Source of the DNA: Toxonevra muliebris
Taxonomy: Eukaryota; Arthropoda; Insecta; Diptera; Pallopteridae
DNA: 64,000 nucleotides
Reading direction: 5' to 3'
Assembly (NCBI GenBank): GCA_963691655.1
Contig: OY829326.1
Span: 109,279,388 to 109,343,387 of the forward strand
Shown here one piece after another: positions 34,401 to 44,450 of this stretch. Position 1 is the stretch's first letter; every line of letters starts with the position of its first letter. Below the pieces are notes generated by a model. The model saw only the letters and a list, made by a program, of their open reading frames with translations, did not search any database and was not told the DNA's origin. The translations under genes were made by a program, and so were the position numbers.

Positions 34401-37400
34401 GCAAGGAGATCCCAGCAAATTTGCTTCGCTTGTTTTTCGCGTATTCGATGAGAATAATGTGAGTATATTAGGAAGCATATACTATACTTACTAAATACAA
34501 GTGTATATCCGTAGCATCAGTAGTTGTTTAAGCTTTAACTTTAGTATATTATACCTAAAGTACTTTCAGTGTAAAAAAAAAAAAAAAAATAAAACAAATG
34601 TAAGACAATTAGGCAAACTTTAAAAATAAACACCAATACGCTAGAGCACATTTAATTTAAGCTGCTGCAAGAAACACAAAATTTATTGACGTTTCGCTGG
34701 TTTGTTTCTTACTTTTTTTTCCTTGTGTGTGCAAAAGCGTAAAATTAATTAGATTTTTGTGGTAATTTTAATTGTGTTCAATTTTATCTTTTTTCTATTT
34801 TTCATTCCTTCTCTGTGACTTTGTGCGGTGGCGGTTTTTACTGTTTTACTATATTTTATCTATTTCTATACATTTTTTTCGCTGTACTTTTTCTCTCTTT
34901 TCTTCTCCCACATACTCGCATTTATTTTCACAGGATGGTGCAATTGAATTTGAGGAATTCATTAGAGCGCTATCGATTACATCGCGTGGCAATTTGGATG
35001 AAAAGTTACACTGTAAGTATTAATTGCTAGTCGTTAAGGATTCAGACATTCTATGCGTCTGTCGGTTCATTTCATTATCATAATTGTCATTTGGTATTTA
35101 TATATTCTTATAAACTATAGAAATTTGTGGAAAAAGCACCATTTCTTTTTTATTTGAAGGAAATAAAAATATTAGCAAATAAATTTCAATAAAAACAAAA
35201 TTTATTACCAGGGAGAAGAAGGCCATTCTAAGAAGTATTAATGAGATAAACAAATTTTAAAATTTAATTGTTTAAATAAGGACTACTTTGTATGTAGGAA
35301 ATATGACTTTTTCACAACCATTACAGGACTATAGCCGCCAATCTGTGGTACCGGTAGCAGTCAAGTAAAGAAAGAAAAATAATCTTGTAAATAAAGTAAT
35401 AAAGTAAAAATCAAGTTTCTAGGCTGAAATCGGCAAGAAAATTTGTATAATCTGCCAATGGCTTAGGTAGCAATTTTCTTTGGAGGGATATCATTTTTTT
35501 GTGTTACTTATTTACCTAAAAATTGTTTTTTTATTTGTTTTAATTTTTTTATTTTTCATATTTACATATTTTACATATCTTTTCAATATGTAAACGGGTC
35601 ACCGTAGCAAGCAGCTTCAAAGCAATCATGATTTAAAAGTTATAAAATTTTCATTTCCAAAGCTTCACAATCAAATTGTCCTGACTCCAAGAAAAACTTT
35701 ACTAAATGCATAACCAATCGATGGCTTTAAAAAATGCTTCTGACTGTATTCTGCGTTTTGTATTCAAATGTATTATTCAATAACTGATACTAACAATGCA
35801 AAAGGCATCCCAAAAAGTTAGAGGACGATATAAATAGTATGTGGAATTTTCTTACAATCGTCTCAATTTTCGTATGTGCATTTTTGTATTTTGGTGCACT
35901 CTAGGTACAACAGAAGAACAAATTATTAAAATTTTATATATTAGGTGACCTCGATAGTCTAGTAGGTAGTATACTAGTCTTTCACTCGGGAGGTTTCAGT
36001 TCGATTCTAACCTTCGTCTGACGGTTAATTCTCATTACCTTCTTATATTCATTATAAATATGAAATGTATGAGAACTATAAAAAAGTGTTTAAGTGTACA
36101 CCTTAGCTGGTAATGGCAAAACCACGAGCTGATAAAAAATTGCCACACTGCCGTTTGGGATCGACGTTAAACCGTGAGTCTAACTACGTGGTATCACAAT
36201 GGGTCGTTCAAGCTTAATTGTATCCCTCGACAGCCACTCTAACTTAACCCAACCTTTTTTTTGTACGTTGGCAGGTGGAAATCTTCATAGATACCTCAGA
36301 ACTCCAGTTCTACGGTTATGTCGGATTCCCACCGACTAAAACCACCAACTTCCTCTCCTACCACTCTCACCGCGGGACTACCAGTTGGTATTATTTCGCG
36401 GGGCTGGTTCAGCGTTATGCTGTTACTCGAATATTGTTATAGCGAAATGTCGTTCGCTTCTGTTGTTTGGAGCTATTTGTATTGTGCAAATAACTGTTTA
36501 TTGTTTATCACCCATTCTCGTCGTCTTCTGTATTGGGGATATTTCATTGCGCATGCGTGGTTTTACGTGCGAATTCCGCATTCCTCAACAATGTTATGAT
36601 GCTTTTCGCCATCTTGCATACTGCATTCCACTTCTCTACCGTTTCTCACCTCTGTGCTGTCAAGTTGGCTACCGTGAGGGGTTCCCCACAAGCTCTCTCT
36701 AGTTTCTCTCTGATGCTGTAGAAGCGTGGGCAGTGGATGATGATGTGCGTCGAGTTCTCGGGTTCATTCGGGTAGTTTGGGCAGAATTGGTCTTCTTCAA
36801 GTTTAAATCTGTGTAGATATTATTTAAAGCACCCATACCCGCTGAGCATTTGAGTGACGAAGTAACCGGCTTCTCCATGTTTGCGCTCCATCCACATCGC
36901 TATATTAGGATTGAGATTAAAGGTGCAGCGACCCTTTTCAGACTGCTCCCATTTTCGCTGCCATTCCATAATGGTACGTTTCCTCTCTTCTGTTTTCATT
37001 ACGTTCGTTGGTTAGTAAGTCAATAGGCAGATGGCGTCGTCCGACACCGTACGATAGGCGCTGGTTACCCTTAGCGCACTGAGCCTATAAATCGAGCAAT
37101 TGCCCATCAGATGTGTCTTCTTTGCATGAACTCAGATGGGTGCTGCATATAGTATCATAGAGCTGGTCATCATTGAAAGCAGCTGACGCCTGCCCTCCCG
37201 TGGGCTAACCTAACCTAACCTAACTTATGTATTAAATATCTTCTTTTTTTAAACGGGGAGTCCGAATCCCATGGTTTTTTTTTTCTTGAAAAACTGGTTT
37301 TGAAGGATGATACATTGCAGTTCATGAAAAAATTTAGAAAATTTTGGGAACCTACCCAGAAACATTTTTTTCTATATCGGGCATTAAAAAAATGCATTAA

Positions 37401-40400
37401 ATATTTTTCCGATTTTACAATACACCACAACATTCCAGGCATGGGACAAGACAAGCAACAACTAGAATTAAAAAATGTATTTAAAAAAGAAAATTAGGCA
37501 ACTTTGGGAAAATTCAAGAAACTATTTAATTATACTAACGTCCAACTTAGCTTGAAGAGTATTTTAGGTGGCACAGTGTGTTATTATTTATGAACGCTGA
37601 TTTCTAAACATGAAATTAAATTAATGCATGAACAAATTTTAAGCCACTAAGTATGTATTGGAGTATGAATGTATAAACTCGTATTATTTTCGTAATTTGG
37701 ACATTTATTGTGAAAAAGTGATTACAAATTTATTCTTTAAAGTATTGTCCATCGTTAGCCACAACCTTTTTCCATCTTTCTGGTAGCATACGGATTCCGC
37801 GTCGAAAGAACTCCTCATCTTTTGAGGCTATCTACGAATCGACCCATTTTTTGAGTTCTTCGAAAAAACGGAAATGCTGTTCAGCCAGGCCATGTGTCAT
37901 CGATCGGAACAAGTGGTAATCAGAAGGAGCAATGTCTGGAGAATACGGCGGGTGGGGTAGCACTTCCCATTTCAGCGTTTCCAAGTATGTTTTTACTTGC
38001 CTTGCAACATGCGGCCGAGCATTGTCGTGCTGAAGAATAACTTCGTTGTGTCTATTCTCATATTCTGGCCTCTTATCCTTTAATGCTCGGCTCAAACGCA
38101 TGAATTGTAGTCGGTAGCGGTCGCCAGTGATCATTTCATTTGGTTTCAATAGCTCATAATGCACAACACTTTTCATATCCCACCAAATACACAGCATGAG
38201 CTTGGATCCATGGATGTTCGGCTTTGCCGTTGATGTTGATGCATGTCCGGGCGGTCCCCATGATTTGTTACGCTTTGGGTTATCGTAACGTATTCACTTT
38301 TCATCGACAGTCACAACACGATGCAGAAAACCCTTTCTTTTCTGTCGTTCAATCAGCAGTTCACATGTGAAAAATCGTCGTTCGACGTCTCTCGGCTTCA
38401 ATTCGTACGGCATCCAATTTCCTAACTTTTGAATCATTCCCAATGCTTTTAATCGTTTAGAAATGGTTGATTGATCAACTCTTAAAGATTCTGCAAGCTC
38501 TTGTTGCGTTTGACATGAATCTTCTTCGAGTAATGCCTTCAATTCTTCATCTTCAAACTTTTCGGGCCACCTGAACGTTCCCTGTCTTCAACATCAAAAT
38601 CACCACTTTTGAAACGGGCATATCACACCTGATACATTCTAACGTCTATAGCACAGTCAGGATAAGCTTCAGTGAGTAAACGATGTGCTTCAGTTGCGTT
38701 TTTCTTTAAATGGAAGAAGCTAATTAAAACTTCTCGTAAATGTGGTTTTGTTGGCACGAAAATCGACATTTTCAGCTATAGTAAAACACTTTTGTAAAAT
38801 TATGAAAATTATTTGACAGATCAATTCTTTTAGTATTTTTGGCGCTCTTGGAGATAGAAAAGCTGTCAATGTCAAAAAAATGGCGAGTATGATAGATATG
38901 AAGCTAAACACAATTAAGAGTTTATACATTCATACTCCCAATAGTTATGAGCCGGATCTGGAAAGAAGGAATGCGTAGAGTTTCTTTCCAACCAAAACGT
39001 AAATTTCTAACCATATTATCCAACATCTAAAAAATTGAAGTATTAAGAATTTCCCTAAGCATCTTCAAATGACCAGTATCGTCTCTTAGAAATTTCGACG
39101 GAATTTGCAACCTCAGAGAATGGATTGCAGTTGCCTTCTTTATGGAAATGTGTAGAGATACAGACTGGGAAAATCCCATTAGATAATTTAAGATAGTGTC
39201 AGGTTTGCTATTACAATTCAATCGTTGCCGTAAATCCAGAATAAAAACTCCAATTCACCTTTATCCGAATTAGTATTTTCTGATTATGTATAAGTAGTTG
39301 GAAATAAAATAAATAGTCGTTGGTTTTACAACCTGACCAAATTCGATTTATGTTTGTACGGTACTGGAATACTGAGTCAGAATTGGGTTTATAGTTCTCA
39401 GCGGTATGTAGCTGGTATTCGCCATTTATTTATTCATTCACTTTTATCTTATATTATTTTATAGTTCAAACAAACTGATTACAAAAATATTATTTTGAAT
39501 ATTTTAAATTATTTATAGGGGCTTTCAGACTGTATGATGTGGACAATGATGGTTACATAACGCGAGAAGAAATGTATAATATAGTAGATGCAATCTATCA
39601 AATGGTGGTAAGTTTCTAACTGCAAAAAACTATAGTGATAATACAGTCAAATCTGCTGTTTGGGATCCTGTGTAATTTGGATATCTCCTAATTCAAGAGA
39701 TAATTAGGATTCAGAAGTAATTCGCCTTGCTATTGGGGCCACCTTCTAATCGGGTCATGGACCACGTTTTTTACAATATTTTTAGTGCCACAGAACCTTT
39801 TTATTGCAAAAAAATATTGAAAAAAATGGGCGGAAACATAAAATAAGCAAAAGTCAAGTTCAAAGAATTTTGCCAACAAAAGAAAAAATTAAAGATTGCC
39901 CAACGTATAAAATCGTGTGCATTATTTGCTGACATTGATTCACTGGCTTTTAAGTTGTTTACCCTTGCACTAACAAATATTTTCCAATATCGTGGACGAT
40001 ATTACAACACAAAGTAAAAATTACACTGTGCAACAAAATGGAACTTTAAAATATTATTTGAGATGTGCCCTAATTTGTTTGCCGTATTTTTGGCCGCTGT
40101 TCACGAATCTGTAAAAATCATCAAAAACTCTTAAAATTGTATGATTCATAAAAAAAAAACAGGAAGAAAAATTTTCATCCATAATCATTAAATTTTCAAA
40201 AAGCAAAGATTTACGAATATACACGAAACCTAAACTGACCCGAAAAATATTTTTTATAGATTCGTGATCAGCGGATACTGCGGTCGTCGTAGCTTAGTGG
40301 TTAGTGTGTTGGACTGCTACGCAGAATACAAATTTTCCTACACCGCACCACCTCTTAGCTGGCAATGGCAAACCTCAAAGAGTAAAGAAAATGCCTATGA

Positions 40401-41534
40401 AAAGCTTTTCACTTCGCCGTTCGGATTCGGCATAAAAATGTAGGTCCCTTCCATTCGTGTATAAACATAACTCACACAACATGAATGGATGTAAAAGGCT
40501 CGGCTTTGACCCTCCAGGGGCTGTTGTGCCACAATAGTAGTAGATCAGAGGATACTATTTTGTAGTTGTACAGTGTTATTGATCAAGCATTAAATATTTC
40601 CAATTTTACTAGAAGCATTTAAAATTAGGCACAACATAGTTTTCAAATTTTTAAGGAGAATCTCAAAATTTTGGAATATTCGAGACCCTTTTGTTACCTG
40701 AAGATATTATCTGTTTTTTCCTTGTATTTGTTCAGATGACTAAAAACTTTTCTGTGCCGTGACTTTTCGATTTGATGCCATTCTTGGCTATCCCAAAAAC
40801 ATGTTCATTTATTTGAGTCACATATATAAGTGGTTACATAATAAAAAGCGATTCATGTGCTTACATACTCGTACATATCTCGTCTTCCATTTTTGCACTA
40901 AAAAATAAAACCTTTAAAATCGGACCACCTCGTAATCGGACCGTTTTTGCTTGGTCCCGAGGGGTGTTCCAATTAGCAGGTTTGACTGTAATTTTAATAA
41001 CTGTTTTCAAAATAGTTGAAAATTGCAATTATGCAAAGAAAAAATAAGAACGATGACACCCCACATTATTTTCTCAATTATTGAAGAACTGTCAGTCGAA
41101 TTAAAAATAACTTCAATTATATAATTAAGTTTTACCTTTATTGAGGTCTTTATTCATTCGACTCTTAACAAGAACTGAAACACACGTACTCGACAATTGC
41201 CGAACATACTTATAAAAACGAAACAGAGAAACATGTATAAAGAAAAGAAACAAAAAAGAGTTGCCAGATAACCAACATAAAACATTTAGTATGTAGAAAT
41301 GTATAAAAGAAGTAAGCAGATATAACTATATTTTAATATTTTTTATTTTTTATTCACTTTTTTCAGGGGCAAACGCCACAAACCGAAGAGGAGAATACAC
41401 CGCAAAAACGAGTGGACAAAATTTTCGATCAAATGGATAAGAATCATGATGATCGCTTAACGCTAGAAGAATTTCGTGAGGGTAGTAAAGCTGATCCACG
41501 TATAGTTCAGGCGTTAAGTTTAGGTGGTGATTAA
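25467..41534 (+). CDS. Frq: Frequenin / neuronal calcium sensor 1 (NCS-1), partial at 5' end, six exons in window
   Basis: EF-hand calcium sensor of neurons. In flies Frequenin acts at presynaptic terminals on transmitter release and axon growth, and in the family it binds partners such as Ric-8 and PI4-kinase (family knowledge). Coding exons are 25467-25491, 26342-26390, 34369-34458, 34934-35012, 39519-39607 and 41367-41534. All introns are GT-AG and all phases join without a break. The exons encode residues ~22-187 of the usual 187. Visible features: degenerate first EF-hand with the NCS hallmark Cys-Pro (KDCPDG, residues ~36-41), EF2 loop [12 protein letters not shown] (73-84), EF3 loop [12 protein letters not shown] (109-120), EF4 loop [12 protein letters not shown] (156-167), and C-terminus ending in GGD. 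The exon for residues 1-22, with the N-myristoylation MGK start, was not found and may lie upstream of position 1. Drosophila has two near-identical paralogues (Frq1, Frq2), which cannot be told apart here, and only one copy is in this window. Confidence 0.97.
26342..26390 (+). CDS. Frq: Frequenin exon: degenerate EF-hand 1
   Basis: 49-nt exon following acceptor aaaaatag and ending at donor gtaagtat. Completes Trp30 and encodes [16 protein letters not shown] (residues 31-46). The Cys-Pro pair is what disables calcium binding in EF1 across the NCS family. Confidence 0.95.
26391..28047. other. Frequenin intron, left part
   Basis: Mostly without recognisable content. At 27540-27720 the + strand reads [16 protein letters not shown], [19 protein letters not shown], reminiscent of the GRPRxxW tail of some non-LTR polyproteins, but too short and broken to be called with assurance. 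Confidence 0.35.
28048..29313 (+). mobile_element. mariner element 1 (1266 bp, TA-flanked)
   Basis: Terminal inverted repeats TTGGAGTATGAATGTATAAA / inverse (TTTATACATTCATACTCCCA), inserted at TA. Lies in the largest Frequenin intron, same strand as the gene. Same family as 37658-38941. Confidence 0.93.
28222..29260 (+). pseudogene. mariner D,D(34)D transposase, inactivated
   Basis: ATG at 28222 ([20 protein letters not shown]), then an in-frame TGA. A 30-bp deletion relative to element 2 lies between GAAGAT repeats, then TAA. The catalytic landmarks remain: TGDEKW, DNARPH and APSDYHLF, the last reached only after a frameshift near 28966. A further TGA at ~28850 follows GNRY. At least five lesions, so not functional. 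Confidence 0.93.
29316..31479. other. Frequenin intron, no recognised element
   Basis: The first part is AT-rich; 30170-31150 is less AT-rich and could be an old TE, but no protein motif could be supported on either strand. Confidence 0.35.
31480..32135 (+). pseudogene. LINE RNase H and C-terminal fragment
   Basis: Broken frames on the + strand: [37 protein letters not shown], then [11 protein letters not shown] (RNase H), followed by [40 protein letters not shown] and [20 protein letters not shown]. Several frameshifts and stops. Related to the minus-strand fragment at 11.3 kb. Confidence 0.82.
32597..33410 (-). mobile_element. DD37E transposon, internally deleted copy
   Basis: 814 bp with the same AAGCGCGGTTCACGCAAAAT / inverse ends as 6129-7400, flanked by TA (32595-32596, 33411-33412). 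Nested in the MITE at 32462-33551. About 460 bp covering the DNA-binding domain and the first catalytic Asp are missing. Confidence 0.92.
32841..33260 (-). pseudogene. DD37E transposase remnant (catalytic second half)
   Basis: Continuous frame with [51 protein letters not shown] and [12 protein letters not shown]. It keeps the second Asp and final Glu but lacks VDDE and the HTH. It is unshifted where the 6-7 kb copy has its 1-bp insertion. Confidence 0.9.
33555..34368. other. Frequenin intron, 3' part
   Basis: Contains a degenerate copy (33643-33745) of the small MITE at 48068-48182, TTG/GTT-rich stretches (34118-34172, 34244-34268) and a (TACA)n run near 34290-34312. Nothing coding. Confidence 0.5.
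34369..34458 (+). CDS. Frq: Frequenin exon: start of EF-hand 2
   Basis: 90-nt, phase-0 exon after acceptor ttttacag and before donor gtgagtat. Encodes residues 47-76, from [10 protein letters not shown] to FRVFDENN, the first half of the EF2 loop. The preceding intron is about 8 kb and full of mobile elements. Confidence 0.97.
34934..35012 (+). CDS. Frq: Frequenin exon: end of EF-hand 2
   Basis: 79-nt exon after acceptor ttttcacag and before donor gtaagtat. Encodes [19 protein letters not shown] through LDEKLH (residues 77-102) plus the first base of Trp103. Confidence 0.97.
35945..36255 (+). mobile_element. tRNA-headed SINE, copy 1, with LINE-like tail
   Basis: The head resembles a tRNA (GTGACCTCGATAGTCTAGTA...) with a perfect Pol III A box TAGTCTAGTAGG at 35955-35966 and a B-box-like GTTCGATTC at 35999-36007. 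The body (36100-36180) has TTAGCTGGTAATGGCAAA and TGCCGTTTGGGATCGACG, shared with SINE copy 2. The 3' end (GTGGTATCACAATGGGTC ... ACTTAACCCAACC then T-run) is shared with a LINE 3' end. Confidence 0.78.
36520..37205 (-). pseudogene. R1-like LINE C-terminal fragment
   Basis: Minus strand reads [80 protein letters not shown] and [18 protein letters not shown]. This is the R1-clade thumb, the GxGYFxTQxLSGxGCF motif and the HCPRF knuckle. Stops and frameshifts are present. Its broken 5' end abuts a (CCTAA)n tract at 37208-37226. Confidence 0.82.
37227..37657. other. Frequenin intron, nothing recognised
   Basis: AT-rich. The small frames here (37215-37497, both strands) show no known family. Confidence 0.4.
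37658..38941 (-). mobile_element. mariner element 2 (1284 bp, TA-flanked)
   Basis: Same terminal repeats as mariner 1 (TTGGAGTATGAATGTATAAA ...), TA on both sides, inserted in the opposite orientation in the next Frequenin intron but one. Confidence 0.93.
37760..38771 (-). pseudogene. mariner D,D(34)D transposase, inactivated
   Basis: Start [20 protein letters not shown] at 38771. Lesions visible: TGA at Trp in YQV-stop-YARF, a 1-bp loss in an A-run before FEDEELK, TGA at Trp after TVDEK, and TAG at Trp in VDS-stop-IAS. TVDEK replaces the usual TGDEK. DNARPH and APSDYHLF with 34 residues between the Asps are intact. Confidence 0.93.
38944..39518. other. Frequenin intron up to exon acceptor
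   Basis: No recognised element. Ends in the acceptor of the EF3 exon (atttatag). Confidence 0.5.
39519..39607 (+). CDS. Frq: Frequenin exon: EF-hand 3
   Basis: 89-nt exon after acceptor tttatag and before donor gtaagttt. Completes Trp103 and encodes [19 protein letters not shown] through IYQMV (residues 104-132), with a canonical EF3 calcium loop at 109-120. A TA-flanked transposon starts 36 bp after the donor. Confidence 0.97.
39644..40988. mobile_element. TA-flanked DNA transposon (Tc1/pogo-like, non-autonomous), contains SINE copy 2
   Basis: Ends CAGTCAAATCTGCTGTTTGG and (inverted) CAGTCAAACCTGCTAATTGG, flanked by TA at 39642-39643 and 40989-40990. About 1.07 kb once the SINE and its duplication are removed. 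No transposase frame survives. It sits 36 bp after the donor of the Frequenin EF3 exon. Confidence 0.8.
40280..40542 (+). mobile_element. tRNA-headed SINE, copy 2, with 14-bp target duplication
   Basis: Flanked by GATCAGCGGATACT (40266-40279) and GATCAGAGGATACT (40543-40556). Head CGGTCGTCGTAGCTTAGTGG with a perfect A box TAGCTTAGTGG; the B box is lost. The central block TTAGCTGGCAATGGCAAA ... GCCGTTCGGATTCGGCAT is shared with SINE copy 1. The tail is different, ending in (TAG)n. Confidence 0.87.
40991..41366. other. End of Frequenin intron
   Basis: AT-rich, nothing recognised before the final acceptor (tttttttcag at 41357-41366). Confidence 0.5.
41367..41534 (+). CDS. Frq: Frequenin last exon: EF-hand 4 and C-terminus
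   Basis: 168-nt terminal exon after acceptor ttttttcag, ending with TAA. Encodes residues 133-187: [20 protein letters not shown], the EF4 loop (156-167), the segment [18 protein letters not shown], then stop. The reading phase is continuous with the previous exon. Confidence 0.97.
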   Translation, partial: GQTPQTEEENTPQKRVDKIFDQMDKNHDDRLTLEEFREGSKADPRIVQALSLGGD

Positions 41535-43380
41535 CCAAAAGAGACTTAGTTTGATTCTGCGAAGGATTAAACAAAAGAAAAGCTCAACAAATTCACATGC
41601 ACACACACACACATTTAATACACACTTAAATTACAATAACAATTTTTCAAATGAGAATCAAAATAGAATCATATATAAAGCAGATAAACATAAAATTTAT
41701 GTGAACTTTTTAAAAGAGTTGATATTTCTGTGGTATAAATTGAAAAGTTTTTTATGCTCTCTCCCTCTCTCTAAGTTTTCTTTTGTAATAAGAAATTAAT
41801 GGAATCCAAACAACAACAATTGCAAAAATTTATAATACACGAGAGAAAAGAGTTTATAAAACTGAGGAGAGCAAATGTCAACTCTATTGAAACGAGCACC
41901 GCACATAAACATTCACATACACACATACATACATTAAGTAAAAATAAATAAGGTGAAACTAATAGCGAACTTAAAACAAAAGGAAAGCAGTAGAAAAGCT
42001 TACAAAAAATAAACATATACACTGAGAGAAAATATGAGGATAAAAGTTTTAGTGAAAAGTAAAGTAAAGTAAAATATTGGGGTGTCATCACCCTGCACTG
42101 TGTACACTGTAAAGTTTCAAATCAAAAAAATTTTAAAAGAGCAGAAATATTTTAGAGAATTTAAACAATTTATAAACAAACACATATTGACATTAATACA
42201 TGCACACACATCTACATTTATACAAATACATACAAGTAAATTAAACAAAAATAAATGTCGAATACAAAGGTGCGTTTTTTCCAAAAATTAAATAAAAAAT
42301 GAAAAATATTTTCGAAACACTTTTCTTTAAATAAACAAATTTAAATACCGTCAACAAAAATTTACGTGATGAAAAAAAAAAATTAAAAAATCTCAAACAT
42401 TTGCTTAAAACAATTTTTAATGCTGTTATTGTTTTTGTAATTGATTGATTACTTAGTGCGCAAAAACACAAACAAAACCAAAACAGAAAACCAAAAATCG
42501 CTGCAATTCGCTAAAAATAAATGAGAAAAAATTTGATGAAACAAAATTGTTATGAATATTAACACCAATTTAAAAATCATAAAACAAATAAGCATAAAAA
42601 AATATTTAAAATCGCTTTTTTTTAATATAATAAAAATCACAGATCAATAAATAAATAAATAAATATTTAATAGCATATTTACTATATATATGAATGTAGC
42701 ATTAAGTCGTTATTTCGTTAAGAGGGATGTGTTCGAATGTTGTTGTATACACAAAAGAAAAAAAAAAAAAAAACAAAACGTTAACATATTCTTATCTGTT
42801 TTTTTTTTTGTTTAATAAATTTGCTTACATTTTTACTAGCAACATTTTTCAAAGCAAAAAAGGGAAATTGGTAAATTTTAAATAAAAACTAAATTTAAAC
42901 TATTGCCATAATATCTATTCAAAAGCATAACTTAAAATGTTTTCTCATTTCATATTTCATAATGTTATTATTTTTCGGTTTAGTTTTCAGCTTGTAGCTT
43001 TTACCAGGTAATTTATTTTCAAAAACTTTTTATAAATTTTTATATAAATTTAATAATTTTTTATTTTTGCTTTTGTATAAAAGAAGGAAAAAGTTTATTT
43101 CATTAAAGTTCTGAGTGTTCTGAGAAGTGTTCAAATTTAAGTACAAGTTTTAAAGAGTAAGTACTTTAATAAATCTTTGCTATGTCACTGTATTTTAGCT
43201 AGTCGTTTGTTCAGACAGACTTCAGAAAATGTGGGCAAAATGTAAACAGAGATATCAAGAAACACCATCACCTGGAAATAAAGGGCTGAAATTGAAAATT
43301 TTTAGAAATTAAATTCAGTGCAGGTAAATTGTTATTTTATAATATTTTATTTAATAAAGTGGGTGTTAGGATACTCATTC
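41535..43380 (+). other. Frequenin 3' UTR and downstream flank
   Basis: AT-rich sequence with no further coding exon. Several AATAAA hexamers occur, the first at about 41943-41948 and more between 42010 and 42660, including an (AATA)n run near 42646-42666. The real polyadenylation site cannot be chosen from sequence alone. Open frames here are low-complexity and not credible genes. Confidence 0.5.
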
Positions 43381-43389
43381 ACTCAGTTT

Positions 43390-44450
43390 TGGTAGCTAAT
43401 AGGTTCACAAAATTAAAACCGAGTCAACTAACAGCCTCGAGGATTATCATCCTCGAAAGTTCACAGTCTTCACAACTCAAAATTTAGAGAAAATACAGTC
43501 TTAAAAATTCACGGCCCAGAGAAATCACGGCCCTGATTGAGTGTTCCCCACTTATAAAAACCAAAACTTATAGCCTCTAGAGCATCTCGCCTCAATAACT
43601 AACAGAATTGGAAACTCACAGTTTTAAAAACTTACGGGTAAAAAGTTCACATTCTGACAAAATCGCGAAAAGCTCTGGAAAGCTCATAACCTCAAGAATT
43701 CACAGTTTTTAAAACTAACAGTCTAGTGAGCAGTTTTTCGTACTATTTTCACTCTAAAGAGTTTATTATCTTAAGAAATTATAATCTGGAAAACTTGAGA
43801 ACTCACAGTCAAGGTAAATTACAATCTCAATAACCTACACTTTCAAGAGCTCACAAATTTGAGTAACCACAGTTTCGAAAACTTGTAGCCTCAAAACAAA
43901 AAATGAAAATGCACGTCTTAAAAGTTTCGAGAACTCACAGTTTCAAGATCTCACATTCTAAAGAAATTACTGTCTCCAGAGCACAAGCTTAAGAAAATTC
44001 TGGAGTTTCCAACTTAAAGAACCTACAGTCTTGAAAAATCTAGATCTTGAAAGTTGGCAGGCTCCAAAACTCACAGATTTAAAACCCGAAAGAACTCAAA
44101 ATTTTGGCAACTTATAATTTTGAGAACTCACTATTTCGAAAGCACATAGCCTTTAGAATTAACTAGATCGAGAGCTAACGGCCTCGACAACTTACAGCCT
44201 TAGAAGCTAACAACTTTGAGTGCTCACAACTTTGAAAGCACATAGTTTCTAGATCACACAGCTTCTTCAAAAACGAAAAAATTTGAGAAATCACAGTCTC
44301 AAGAGTTTACAGTATCAAAAAATCACAAAATCGAGAGCTTACAGCTTCGAAAACTTAAGTCTCTAAATTTTACATTATAGAAAAAATTACAATCTCGAGA
44401 GCTCGCATTCTAATCAACTCGTAGCTTCAATAACACTCAGCCTGGAAAGT
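43390..44450. repeat. Highly degenerate minisatellite, ~17-20-bp unit
   Basis: For about 1 kb, words of the form (A)ACTCACAGTCTCGAGA recur every ~17-20 bases in diverged form, for example gttcacagtcttca, ttcacagtttttaaaa, actaacagtctag, gaactcacagtttcaaga, ttacagccttagaa, atcacagtctcaagag, cttacagcttcgaaaa. No unit is identical to its neighbour, implying an old array. No coding frame. Confidence 0.75.

Noticed and set aside
34772..34933. N-terminal extension of the frame containing the EF2 exon
   Set aside because: It is intronic polypyrimidine-rich DNA upstream of the acceptor at 34933.
35945..36020. A tRNA gene (Asp-like) with A and B boxes
   Set aside because: The acceptor and anticodon stems do not pair cleanly and the sequence runs on into a SINE body and LINE-type tail; it is a SINE head.
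36318..36702. Overlapping + strand frames of about 100 codons
   Set aside because: Mostly on the opposite strand of an R1-like LINE C-terminus; shadows.
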